The notes beneath the pieces were generated by a model. It was not told the origin of the DNA, ran no database searches, and was given only the letters and a program-made list of their open reading frames with translations. Positions 1 to 7,511 of a stretch of 15,879 nt of DNA are shown one piece after another (the stretch's first letter is position 1; each line of letters starts with the position of its first letter). Made by a program: the position numbers and the translations under genes. The DNA comes from Pseudomonas sp. (GTDB taxonomy: Bacteria > Pseudomonadota > Gammaproteobacteria > Pseudomonadales > Pseudomonadaceae): contig NZ_JASLAW010000047.1 in the NCBI RefSeq assembly GCF_030147005.1, forward strand, positions 1-15,879, in the 5' to 3' direction.

Positions 1-1
1 A

Positions 2-109
2 GGCACCCAAGCCGACATGACGATTGCCGCCGCCAAGCCGGCCGATAGCCAGAGCGGCCTCTACACCGCCGACTTGACCGTCATCTTCGACGCTGTGCCT
101 CGTCCTTGA
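2..109 (+). CDS. CS1-type (alpha) fimbrial major subunit, 3' end only
   Basis: The reading frame is open from the window edge to TGA at 107-109 and gives 35 residues ending GLYTADLTVIFDAVPRP. A closing strand of the type GxYxADLTVIFDA is the C-terminal signature of the CS1/CFA-I pilin family (CfaB, CooA), whose last beta strand precedes the stop. An usher, chaperone and adhesin of the same class follow directly, so this is most likely the major pilin of the operon. In this family the subunit is secreted to the periplasm, held by the chaperone and polymerised by donor-strand exchange through the usher. The start, signal peptide and promoter lie outside the window. The alternative, a minor subunit, cannot be excluded from the tail alone. 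Confidence 0.8.
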   Translation, partial: GTQADMTIAAAKPADSQSGLYTADLTVIFDAVPRP

Positions 110-122
110 TGCGTTCGGATGC

Positions 123-147
123 CTGATGGTCTTCTCCAGACCGTCGG
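123..147 (+). promoter_or_regulatory. Stem-loop between pilin and usher genes
   Basis: Positions 125-132 (GATGGTCT) pair with 138-145 (AGACCGTC) around a 5-nt loop. The stem has one G-T wobble, and two more outer pairs (C123-G147, T124-G146) extend it. It starts 14 nt after the pilin stop and is not followed by a T run, so it is not a standard intrinsic terminator. Such structures after a major pilin gene can stabilise the upstream mRNA or partly attenuate read-through so that pilin outnumbers usher. That role is inference. Confidence 0.5.
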
Positions 148-156
148 CATAACTTA

Positions 157-192
157 GCGGGCCGGTTGTTCACTCCCCTACGGTCGGCCTGC
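157..192 (+). promoter_or_regulatory. Second stem-loop upstream of usher
   Basis: GCGGGCCG at 157-164 can pair with CGGCCTGC at 185-192 (one G-T wobble) around a 20-nt loop. It sits 10 nt after the first hairpin and 36 nt before the usher start. No T run follows. The pair of hairpins may lower usher expression relative to pilin, but only the base pairing is seen. Confidence 0.35.
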
Positions 193-228
193 TTCCACAC
201 TCTGAACGTCTGATTGTGAGATGCCTCG

Positions 229-2754
229 ATGTTTCCGAAGACCCCCCTCGCGGGTGCCCTCGCGCTGTTGCTTTGCGCCGATGTTCTGGCCGCGCCGACT
301 GCGCCAGGCACGACACCGAAAAGTCTGTTGTCCCAGGCCAAGGGTTTACCCGCTGACTTTGAAACACACTTTTTCGATGTGCCCCTGGTGGTGCGTATAG
401 AACTCGACCAGCAATATCTTGGCGATGCAATGATCGTGCTCGGGCGGGACGACCGCCTGACCTTGCTGGAGTTTACCGAGACCGGCGACAGTTCGATCAA
501 GGTCAACGAGCGGGATGAATGGGAACAACGCCTGACACAAGGCATCTTGCTGGGCGCGTGCGAGACCGATTGCCCGGCCGGGTTGTTGGCGGTGCATTAC
601 AGTCTCGAAAATTCATTGGTTTCGATCCTCACGCAGAACGTCGAGCGTAGTGCCGAAACCAAACGTTATTACGATCAGCCGGAGGCCGGCAGTTTCGGGC
701 TGATCTTCAATAACCAACTTAATATAAATGGCGGCCAGGACCAGCCCACGGGCGGGCGGTATGGCCTCAATGCCAATTCCAGCATCGGTAACTGGAGCCA
801 GTCGTTCGACCTGCAGCTCTCGCGCCAGGGCGGCCCGGACGATGACAAGGTCTACCACGCCGTCCATGAGCTTTATACCCAACGGGAAATGGACGGCCAG
901 TTCCTGCGGCTTGGCTATTTCACGCCAAGTTCCGACGGCCTGACGCGCCAGATCCGATCGTTCGGCGCCAATCCCGACACGGCATTGGGCGTGATGTTCG
1001 GCAGCTCCGACAGCCTGCTCATCAACAACCCCAAGCCCAGCGTGTATCCGATCTATGTCACCGCCAACCGCCAGGCGGCGGTGGAGATCTACCGCAGCGG
1101 TTTGTTGATCAATACCCAGTCGGTCAGTGCCGGCTTACAGTCCCTCGATACCCGCCCGCTGCCCGGCGGTATTTATGAAGTGGAAGTACGCCTGGTGGAA
1201 GACGGGCAAGTCACCGCCACCACCCAGGAGTTGGTGTACAAACCCAACAACTGGCGCAACGCCGAAGACCGCTGGCGCTACAACCTGTTCGCCGGCCGCG
1301 AAACCCGGCTGCTGAGCAACTATGAAGAACAGCCCGACGGGTTCACCACCGCGGGTTTCGGCCTCAACTACCTGTTGCACCCGCGTGTGGTGCTGGGGCT
1401 GTCGACGCGCCAGGTGAAGGAGAAAATGCAATACGGCACGTCCATCGACTGGACAATTGCCAACAATACGAGCGTGTATGCCAACGTCTACCAGACCGAG
1501 CAGCACGGCACCGGCATGGATGTGCAAGGCTTGTACAGCTATAGCCGGGGCAGCGTGGTGGTCAGCCATAACCGCAGTTGGCTCGACACCCGCAACACCT
1601 ACGAAAGCCTGCCCGATGGCACGCGCATTCGTCAGCGCAATGTGTACGTCGGCCAGACCAGCAACTCATCGTTGTCGCTCAACCACCGTGTGAGCGTGAA
1701 CACGTCGATCAACGGCCGGCTGGCCTACAGCGAAGGCAACACCCAGGGCCTGGGGCTGGACCTGGGCTGGACCCAGCGCAGCACGGTGATGGGCAGCGAT
1801 GCGCGCTGGCGTTTTTCAGTGTTCGACCGCCCGGCCAGCTCCAGCACCGGTGACCGGCGCAACCGTGGCGTCGACCTCAGCATCACCATGGCGCTCGGCG
1901 GTCCGGGCGAGCAGTGGTCCGGCAGCATCGGCACGCGCACTTCCCGCGACGGCGCGCGTGACAACAACGCCTCGGTGACTTACCGCAAGGACCTGCAGGG
2001 CCATGTTCTGCAAAGCGTCTCGGCCACAGCCATTACCGATACCTACGGCGTCGGCCTGTCGGGCATGGCCAGTTTTGCCACCGACAGCCTGTACGGAGAT
2101 GGCTTTGTGCAGCGCTCCTCCTTCAGCGGTGAGCTCACCGGCGGCTTGAACCTGAGCAGCACGGTCGCCGTGGGCGGGCAGAAGATGGTGATGAGCAGCC
2201 AGTACCACGGGCGCGGCGCGGGCATGATCGTGGACGTGGAAACCGACCTGGATGACATCACCCTGCGCGCCGACGACTTGACCGGCGGCGGTGCCCTCTT
2301 GCGGCCGGGGCGTAATTTCGTGCCGATTACCGCCTATAAAAACAGCATGGTCACCTTCGATTTCGAGGGCAACCATCCCCCGGCGGCAAGTATTCAACCC
2401 ACCCGCACGGCTTATCACCTGAACAAGGGCGGGGTGGACTATCGCAAGATCATCGTGATGAAAACCGTCACCGTGCTCGGACGCCTGTTGGACGCCCAGG
2501 GTCAACCGCTCAAGGGTCACCACGTGATCAACCACGCCAGCCGTGGGGTGAGTGAAGTGGACGGCTTCTTCTCGATGGAAATGAACGCCAGCGCGCCGAC
2601 CCTGGAGGTGCGCTACAAAAACCAGTTGCTCTGCCAGTTCCGTCTCGACCCCAGCCAGGCCCGCCAGGAAAGCGACGTGCTGATGATCGGTGATCTGCGC
2701 TGCACGCCGGACACCCTGGCCGATGTTGCCCGCACCGACCGCGCCGCCGGCTGA
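229..2754 (+). CDS. CS1/alpha-fimbrial outer-membrane usher (TcfC/CooC/CfaC family)
   Basis: This 841-residue protein has a signal peptide (MFPKTPLAGALALLLCADVLA, cleavage about residue 21). A short Cys pair (C111, C115) follows, and then a long central region of alternating polar/aromatic strands typical of a usher beta-barrel and plug. The C-terminal domain (about 740-841) begins near TVTVLGRLLDAQGQPLKG and resembles the C-terminal domain of CooC-type ushers. The length fits the family (about 840-880). The usher receives chaperone-subunit complexes in the periplasm and threads the growing fibre through the outer membrane. ATG 229 is chosen because it directly begins the signal peptide; the ATG at 221 is out of frame. 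The ribosome binding site is weak (TGAG around 216-219), which may limit synthesis. Confidence 0.9.
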   Translation: MFPKTPLAGALALLLCADVLAAPTAPGTTPKSLLSQAKGLPADFETHFFDVPLVVRIELDQQYLGDAMIVLGRDDRLTLLEFTETGDSSIKVNERDEWEQRLTQGILLGACETDCPAGLLAVHYSLENSLVSILTQNVERSAETKRYYDQPEAGSFGLIFNNQLNINGGQDQPTGGRYGLNANSSIGNWSQSFDLQLSRQGGPDDDKVYHAVHELYTQREMDGQFLRLGYFTPSSDGLTRQIRSFGANPDTALGVMFGSSDSLLINNPKPSVYPIYVTANRQAAVEIYRSGLLINTQSVSAGLQSLDTRPLPGGIYEVEVRLVEDGQVTATTQELVYKPNNWRNAEDRWRYNLFAGRETRLLSNYEEQPDGFTTAGFGLNYLLHPRVVLGLSTRQVKEKMQYGTSIDWTIANNTSVYANVYQTEQHGTGMDVQGLYSYSRGSVVVSHNRSWLDTRNTYESLPDGTRIRQRNVYVGQTSNSSLSLNHRVSVNTSINGRLAYSEGNTQGLGLDLGWTQRSTVMGSDARWRFSVFDRPASSSTGDRRNRGVDLSITMALGGPGEQWSGSIGTRTSRDGARDNNASVTYRKDLQGHVLQSVSATAITDTYGVGLSGMASFATDSLYGDGFVQRSSFSGELTGGLNLSSTVAVGGQKMVMSSQYHGRGAGMIVDVETDLDDITLRADDLTGGGALLRPGRNFVPITAYKNSMVTFDFEGNHPPAASIQPTRTAYHLNKGGVDYRKIIVMKTVTVLGRLLDAQGQPLKGHHVINHASRGVSEVDGFFSMEMNASAPTLEVRYKNQLLCQFRLDPSQARQESDVLMIGDLRCTPDTLADVARTDRAAG

Positions 2755-2857
2755 CAGGCTTGAGCACTGCCGTTGCACCTGTTCGGCGGTGACTGGGATT
2801 CGCACGGTTAAACCTGTGGCCGCAGAGGTCCGATTCAACGCATTGAGGTTGGTAGAA

Positions 2858-3598
2858 ATGAAACGTTTATTAGTAGCAGCGAGTTTGTGCGCAGTCTTTC
2901 AGGGCGTTCAAGCCGGGCCGCAGATCAATGTCGGGGTGGTTTACGACTACCTCGATGGCGAAAAGAGTACCTACATGAAGCGCGTGTTCAACGGCGGCAC
3001 GTCCACCGCGTTCGTCAAGGTCAACATCCTCGAAATGCAGTTCAACGATGACGGTACCTACCGCGAGGTGCCCCTGGAAAACCAGCCCGGCGCCGTCTCT
3101 CGCGATGGCTTGATGGCCAGCCCGGCGCGGCTGATCGTGCCGGCCAACGCCACCCAGGGCACGCGTTTGCTGTTTATGGGCGAGCGCGACAAAGAGCGTT
3201 ATTTTCGCGTGCGTTTCATCCCGGTAATGCCCGAGCAAGACGATGAATTCGGTATGAACGACAAGGAGCGCGAAGCGTACCGCGAGGGGCTGGCGGCCGG
3301 GGTCAAGGTGTTGGCCGGTTACGGCACGGTATTTTTCGTGCGGCCGAAAAACACCCGCTTCGACACCGTGGTGCACGACGCGCCCGATAAGTACGCGTTG
3401 CGCAACAACGGCAACAGCGTGGTGGTGGTCGATGAGTTCAAAGACTGCGCGGTGAGCACCGAGCAGGATTGCAAACCCACCATCAAGCACCATGTGATGG
3501 CCGGTCGCAGCTTCCAGTTCGACAAGCAGCCGGGCCGTTACTACCGCTTCAGCCTGATTGAAGGCAACCAGAAAAAACAGATCGAGATCAAAGGATGA
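2858..3598 (+). CDS. CS1-type fimbrial periplasmic chaperone (CfaA/CooB-like)
   Basis: The protein has 246 residues with a clear signal peptide, MKRLLVAASLCAVFQGVQA, cleaved before GP. The frame is open further upstream, but ATG 2858 starts the signal sequence and has GAGG at 2845-2848 ahead of it. The mature protein has beta-sandwich features of alpha-type pilus chaperones. SPARLIVPANATQGTRLL matches the hydrophobic strand that would donate to pilins, RYFRVRFIPVMP matches the end of the first domain, and a C197-C205 pair lies in the second domain. Its role is to bind and stabilise pilins after export and deliver them to the usher. It ends in an ATGA overlap with the adhesin gene, indicating coupled translation. 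In classical CS1 operons this gene is first, so its place after the usher is unusual. Confidence 0.8.
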   Translation: MKRLLVAASLCAVFQGVQAGPQINVGVVYDYLDGEKSTYMKRVFNGGTSTAFVKVNILEMQFNDDGTYREVPLENQPGAVSRDGLMASPARLIVPANATQGTRLLFMGERDKERYFRVRFIPVMPEQDDEFGMNDKEREAYREGLAAGVKVLAGYGTVFFVRPKNTRFDTVVHDAPDKYALRNNGNSVVVVDEFKDCAVSTEQDCKPTIKHHVMAGRSFQFDKQPGRYYRFSLIEGNQKKQIEIKG

Positions 3599-4848
3599 AC
3601 CGTCAGCGCAGCCTACTGCTTCCATCGTTCGTTCCGTTGCTGCTGGCGTTGGTGACGGGCGTTTTCAGCGTAACGGCGAGCGCGACGGTGCAGGAAATCA
3701 CGGCGGTGTTTCGGCCTGATCCCAGCAACCCGTCGTTCAATAAGTTCGTCAATACCACTCCTGAAAGTGGTATTTGCCCTGGGCACATCCCGACCATCTG
3801 CAAGGCGCTGGGGATATTCAGCATTCGGGTGCCCTTCGTCGTTCGCTCGAATGGGCCGATCCTCGCCAATCACACCGACCCACGCCAAGGCATGATGTAT
3901 AAGGTGCCTTCCGATTTTCGCGATGTGCAGGTCACTCACAGCGCAACAGGCGCCACCGAGATTGTGCAGATGCGCATCGCCGGGGTGGGCGGAGCCTGGG
4001 GATTGCCGCGCCCGCCAGGCGTGTCGGCATGGGCCGGGCCGTCCGGCGAAAGCTGGGCCAGCCGCTGGAGAACGGCACCCAGCCCTTGCACCAGCACCAA
4101 CTATATTGCGGCGGGAAACAGTTTCGCGCTGTTTTTCTGGATCGTGCCGGAAAACGCCGGTGTCTGTAGCCGAACGCCAACTATGGATATTTCCTCGTTC
4201 TGGCATTCGCTGCTGGAGTTCGCCTACGAGTTGCGCACACCCAACCCGTTGAAAATGAAAACCGGGCAATACACCGGGACTATCACTTTCCGCGTAGGGC
4301 CAAACGGCGATTTCGACTTCGGTGATGTGATGATCCCCGACGACGAACTCTTTACCTTCAACTTCACGCTCAATGTCGAACACGTGCTCAAGGTGGAACT
4401 TCCCCCTGGCGGCGACCGCGTGGAGCTGGAACCGCTGGGCGGCTGGCAGCAGTGGTTGCAGAGCGGGCGCAAACCCACACGGCTGTTCCGAGACCAGACA
4501 TTTCTTATCGCGGCCTCCTCACGCTTCAAAATGCGCCTTGAATGCCGGTACAGCGACGCAAATACCTGCGCGTTATGGGAGCCCTCCGTCGGCCATTCGG
4601 TGCCGGTAAACATTAGCGTGAGCCTGCCTTACGGCATCGTTGACGGCCGCGGGCAAGCGGTCAATCGGTTGCCGTTGTTACGCGACGGCAGCGGTACCGA
4701 ATTGTTCGAACCCAGCCTGTATGTCGACCGCAAACCGGGGACGCTGCATTTTGAAATCCCCCCCGATGAAGTCGATGAAATGCTCAAGGGCTTCAGCGCC
4801 AGGCATTACTCGGGCCAGGTCACGGTGATCTGGGATTCGGAAGTTTAA
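3595..4848 (+). CDS. CS1-type fimbrial tip adhesin / minor subunit (CooD/CfaE-like)
   Basis: This 417-residue protein has a signal peptide of about 30 residues ending VTASA. It reads as two domains. The N-terminal part (about 31-250) holds several Cys residues, including the pair in CPGHIPTIC, and would be the adhesin domain. The C-terminal part begins near NVEHVLKVELPPGG, resembles a CS1 pilin domain, and has another Cys pair (CRYSDANTC). The stretch GQYTGTITFRVGPNGDFDFGD echoes the closing strand of the first domain in CfaE/CooD. It is somewhat longer than CfaE (about 360). The start ATG overlaps the chaperone stop (ATGA), so expression is probably coupled. The likely role is receptor binding at the fibre tip and nucleation of assembly. 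The ligand cannot be read from sequence. Confidence 0.72.
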   Translation: MNRQRSLLLPSFVPLLLALVTGVFSVTASATVQEITAVFRPDPSNPSFNKFVNTTPESGICPGHIPTICKALGIFSIRVPFVVRSNGPILANHTDPRQGMMYKVPSDFRDVQVTHSATGATEIVQMRIAGVGGAWGLPRPPGVSAWAGPSGESWASRWRTAPSPCTSTNYIAAGNSFALFFWIVPENAGVCSRTPTMDISSFWHSLLEFAYELRTPNPLKMKTGQYTGTITFRVGPNGDFDFGDVMIPDDELFTFNFTLNVEHVLKVELPPGGDRVELEPLGGWQQWLQSGRKPTRLFRDQTFLIAASSRFKMRLECRYSDANTCALWEPSVGHSVPVNISVSLPYGIVDGRGQAVNRLPLLRDGSGTELFEPSLYVDRKPGTLHFEIPPDEVDEMLKGFSARHYSGQVTVIWDSEV

Positions 4849-4933
4849 CGGGCGGTCCATGTGGTGCCGTTCAATACAAAAGGCGCAGGCGGCGCTCAGC
4901 GGCGCGGCCCCCAGCCAGCAACAGGTGAAATCT

Positions 4934-5413
4934 ATGTTCAAGCCCTTGCTACCCGGTCTTTCACTGGCCGCGCTCTGCCTGCCCGCCACCCTGGCCTTGG
5001 CCGCTGTGGAGCGAGAAACCTTTGAGCTGTACGTGAACATCCCGACCGTGAATTTCTATGTACTGCCGGTAGACCCGCAACTGGTGCAGCGCGAACAAAA
5101 GCTGGCGTACAACACCTCAACGTCGCAACTGAGCACCTTGCGTGCGTTGTTCGATGTCAAAAATGTCAGCGGCGGCATTGGTGCGCGTCTGGGCGAGGAA
5201 GCCTACCTGTTCAACGGCGAAGACCGGGTCGACCTGAGCGTCAAATTCAACGGCGTGGCGCTGTCCCTGGACCGCAGTGAAGTCGTCGGCGCCGCCCTGG
5301 CCAAGACCGGCCACCGCGTGGAACTGGAAATAGCCGCCGTCAAACCGCCCGACGACTACCGCCCCGGCAACTACGCCGGCACGGTACACATGGTGTTTGA
5401 CGCGTTGCTGTAA
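4934..5413 (+). CDS. Second CS1-type fimbrial subunit (minor pilin)
   Basis: The protein has 159 residues with a signal peptide MFKPLLPGLSLAALCLPATLALA, mature from AVERE. The mature N-terminus (VERETFELYVNIP) resembles the VEKNITVTA-type donor strand of CS1 pilins, and the end (NYAGTVHMVFDALL) parallels the tail of the upstream major subunit (LYTADLTVIFDAVP). ATG 4934 is preferred over ATG 4859 because it opens the signal peptide and is preceded by AGGTGA at 4923-4928 with a 5-nt spacer. It lies 85 nt after the adhesin stop and is the last gene of the operon. It may be a minor or terminating subunit, or an alternative shaft pilin. A second pilin after the adhesin is not part of the minimal four-gene CS1 operon. 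Confidence 0.75.
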   Translation: MFKPLLPGLSLAALCLPATLALAAVERETFELYVNIPTVNFYVLPVDPQLVQREQKLAYNTSTSQLSTLRALFDVKNVSGGIGARLGEEAYLFNGEDRVDLSVKFNGVALSLDRSEVVGAALAKTGHRVELEIAAVKPPDDYRPGNYAGTVHMVFDALL

Positions 5414-5442
5414 GCGCGTAAGCCAGGCACCGTGCTTCAAAA

Positions 5443-5533
5443 TGTGGGAGCGGGCTTGCTCGTGAATGCGCTGGGCCAGTCAATGCATGGGCTGACTGAC
5501 CCAACGCTTTCGCGAGCAAGCTCCCTCGCCACA
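5443..5533. repeat. REPIN-like inverted pair of REP elements
   Basis: A REP arm on the + strand (5443-5462, TGTGGGAGCGGGCTTGCTCG) faces one on the - strand (5511-5533, reverse complement TGTGGCGAGGGAGCTTGCTC...). The loop between them is itself palindromic: 5473-5482 pairs with 5493-5502 with one mismatch. The whole 91 bp can fold into one long imperfect hairpin. It lies between the convergent 3' ends of the fimbrial operon and the NEL gene, a normal place for REP DNA. It may protect mRNA 3' ends. Such REP arms are typical of fluorescent pseudomonads. Confidence 0.85.
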
Positions 5534-5575
5534 GGCCGACGGTTGCCTGCTCTAGCGCTTAACTGACTGGCATTG
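5515..5575 (-). repeat. 61-bp inverted repeat, left copy
   Basis: This segment is the exact reverse complement of 15819-15879 over all 61 bases. It is made of a REP arm (AGCAAGCTCCCTCGCCACAGG) plus about 40 bp of non-REP DNA with the central AGCGCT palindrome and ACTGACTGGCATTG at its end. The two copies bracket the whole toxin pair. Further copies elsewhere in the genome are likely if it is part of a REP-associated repeat family. Confidence 0.95.
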
Positions 5576-5594
5576 GAGCAAGCCCGCTCCCACA
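5575..5594 (-). repeat. Third REP arm
   Basis: Its reverse complement, TGTGGGAGCGGGCTTGCTCC, matches the arm at 5443-5462 in 19 of 20 positions. It lies 34 nt downstream of the NEL stop codon, in the same orientation as the second arm of the adjacent REPIN, and it adjoins the 61-bp inverted repeat. Confidence 0.8.
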
Positions 5595-5627
5595 CTTCGC
5601 CCGGCGTCGGCTGTCAGGCCGCCACGC

Positions 5628-7487
5628 TCACGCCAACCGGCTCAAAACCTCACGCGTCAAACGCCGGCTCAGTTCAGCCTCATCGCGCACACTGTCCCCG
5701 AGTATGCGCAGATACGTCGCATCGCTCATCTCCTCGCCCGTCAGCACCACGCTGTGCGGCACCCCCATTTTGTCAGCCAGCACCGTCAGTTGTTGAAACA
5801 GTTGCTCGCTGACGTGCGCATCTCTTTGGTCCGCCGGCTTTTGCTGATCCCGCGCCCAATCCTTCTGCGCATAACGCAGATCGTCGACGCCGCTGGTGGC
5901 GTCTGTATGCAGGCACACATTGTCGCGAAACGCCTGCGGGTGGGTTTCCATCAGGTAGTTGCGCCAGAAGTCGTGTTGCAGCATCTGGTCAACCAGCCCG
6001 TCGCCTTCCTCCAGGGCCAGCACGCTGTCGTAGGCTTGATTGATCTGCTCCAGCCACACATATCCCGAGGTTCTATAGGCCATGTGGCTGGCCAGCCAGG
6101 GCAGGTCGAGGCGCTCTTTCAAGGCGGTTTGGTAGGCGGCATACACCTGCACTTCATCGACCTCGCCCTGTATCCCGTCGACCACTTCGGTGTTCAGGTG
6201 CTGGCCCAGGCCGCCGTTAGCGATGGCGGTGATGCGGTGGCGCACGTCTTCCTGGGCGATGCGGTTGACCTGTTGCAGGCGCGATTTCTGTTTCGCCAGC
6301 CGGGCCAGTTCCGGCCCCAGATTCTGCGGCGTCGAATCACGGTAAGCCTCGTACACCAACACTTCGATCCCCATGGCGTTGAAAACCTCGGCACCGGCGT
6401 CGGCACAGGTGAACGGCGCGGAGGCCATGGTGAACAAGCGCTCGCGCAGCTTATCGTCAACGTGAATGTCCTTGAGCATGCGCAAAACATTCGCGCTCAG
6501 CTGCGCTTTATTGAGCCGGTAGCGGCCGGCGTCTTCAGGTGTCTGAAAGACGCTGTCTTCCAGGTTCAGGCTTCGGATGACTTCGAAAAATCCTTGTGAA
6601 CCGTGCTCGGCTTCCAGTTCATCCCACACTTGCTGCAAGTGTTCCTGCTGCTCTGGCGGTTGGTCTTGCAGCCAGAACACACTGTCGGTTTCACCGCGCG
6701 CAGGGTAGGTGCGATGAGGGTCCAGGCCATTGGCACGCCTGAGGCTGACCATCAGGTTCTCGCTGTCGAAGTCGAGCTTTTGTCGATCCAGGCGGGTGCG
6801 AAGCACGATCTGCGCCTCCCAGGAGCCGGGTTCCACGGCGGGCAGCCGGGTTACCGAGGTGTTGCGTATATCCAGCACGAAAGCGGTGGGGCGCACGAAG
6901 TTGAACAGCCCCTGCGGCCAGTCGCGGATGCCGGTGCTGTTAAGCATCAGTGCTTGCAGCTCCGGCATGCGGCCGACATCCGGCGGCATCTGCAAGTGCG
7001 GGTTGTTTGACATGATCAGCACGCGCAAATGGTTCAAGGGCGTGAGTTCGGCCAGGCTTGATTCTGTCCAGCGGATCGGGTTTTCGGCCAGCCCCAGCAC
7101 GGTGAGCCGAGGCATCTCGCTTAAGGCCGCGGGCAGCTCGGTCAATCTGTTGCCGGCCAGGTCCAGGCTGGAGAGGTTGGGGAAGTTGTGCAAAAAAATC
7201 GCGTCGACATCGAGCATGTCGGCTCCGGCCAAATCCAGGCTGGTGACGTGCCCGAAATCTGCGCGAAGCCTGGGGAAATTCCTGAAGTTGCCGTTGACGT
7301 TTTGACCGCTGAGGTCAAGTTTGCGACCAAAAAGCAGGTCGCCATAGTCGGACCTGTAGCTGTGTGGCTGTTGTTCCCAGCACACGCGCAACGCGCCGCT
7401 CACCTCGATCCGGAACAGGCGCTCGTTGTCTGCCTGCCGGCGGATGCCGGAATGCGTGGGCGAAAGCAGCCACTCTTGCAGGTCCAT
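5628..7487 (-). CDS. LRR-NEL E3 ubiquitin ligase (C-terminal part of a split toxin)
   Basis: The protein has 619 residues from ATG 7487; a TTG at 7493 would add two. After about 75 residues come roughly six leucine-rich repeats (about 80-215), for example LSSLDLAGNRLTELP. A helical region then leads into an NEL domain (about 285-600). The NEL catalytic CxD motif is present as FTCADAGAEVF, with Cys361 and Asp363 (ATG numbering), as in the IpaH/SspH family where the Cys carries ubiquitin. The LRRs should choose the substrate, presumably in a eukaryotic cell. The frame continues directly from the 1063-residue ORF upstream, interrupted only by TAG at 7509-7511, and homologous proteins are usually one chain. 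AAAAGG at 7499-7494 gives a possible ribosome binding site 6 nt before ATG, so restart is plausible. No secretion signal is visible. Confidence 0.82.
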   Translation of the reverse strand: MDLQEWLLSPTHSGIRRQADNERLFRIEVSGALRVCWEQQPHSYRSDYGDLLFGRKLDLSGQNVNGNFRNFPRLRADFGHVTSLDLAGADMLDVDAIFLHNFPNLSSLDLAGNRLTELPAALSEMPRLTVLGLAENPIRWTESSLAELTPLNHLRVLIMSNNPHLQMPPDVGRMPELQALMLNSTGIRDWPQGLFNFVRPTAFVLDIRNTSVTRLPAVEPGSWEAQIVLRTRLDRQKLDFDSENLMVSLRRANGLDPHRTYPARGETDSVFWLQDQPPEQQEHLQQVWDELEAEHGSQGFFEVIRSLNLEDSVFQTPEDAGRYRLNKAQLSANVLRMLKDIHVDDKLRERLFTMASAPFTCADAGAEVFNAMGIEVLVYEAYRDSTPQNLGPELARLAKQKSRLQQVNRIAQEDVRHRITAIANGGLGQHLNTEVVDGIQGEVDEVQVYAAYQTALKERLDLPWLASHMAYRTSGYVWLEQINQAYDSVLALEEGDGLVDQMLQHDFWRNYLMETHPQAFRDNVCLHTDATSGVDDLRYAQKDWARDQQKPADQRDAHVSEQLFQQLTVLADKMGVPHSVVLTGEEMSDATYLRILGDSVRDEAELSRRLTREVLSRLA

Positions 7488-7508
7488 CTCCAACCTTTTC
7501 TTCTCGGC

Positions 7509-7511
7509 CTA
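7509..7511 (-). other. In-frame amber codon splitting the DUF6543-LRR-NEL gene
   Basis: The codons read CTG GAG GCT TTC TAG GCC GAG AAG AAA AGG TTG GAG ATG. The TAG is in the same frame as the 626 sense codons that follow. The residues on both sides (LNTLEAF and AEKKRLEMDLQEWL) make one amphipathic helix pattern with hydrophobic positions spaced 3 or 4 apart, so the chain looks interrupted rather than naturally ended. A single base change from CAG, GAG, AAG, TGG or TTG would create it. A sequencing error, a real nonsense mutation, and a natural split with translational restart all remain possible. Confidence 0.85.

Noticed and set aside
1816..2838. A 340-codon open frame on the - strand, opposite the usher.
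   Set aside because: It is antisense to the usher's barrel and C-terminal domain, shows no plausible ribosome binding site or domain, and has Ala/Val/His-rich composition expected of an antisense frame.
2690..2857. N-terminal extension of the chaperone upstream of its signal peptide.
   Set aside because: It would bury the signal peptide and overlap the usher end. ATG 2858 begins a standard signal sequence.
5754..6599. A 281-codon + strand frame opposite the NEL domain.
   Set aside because: The NEL catalytic motif and LRRs are on the other strand. The + strand translation has no recognisable features.
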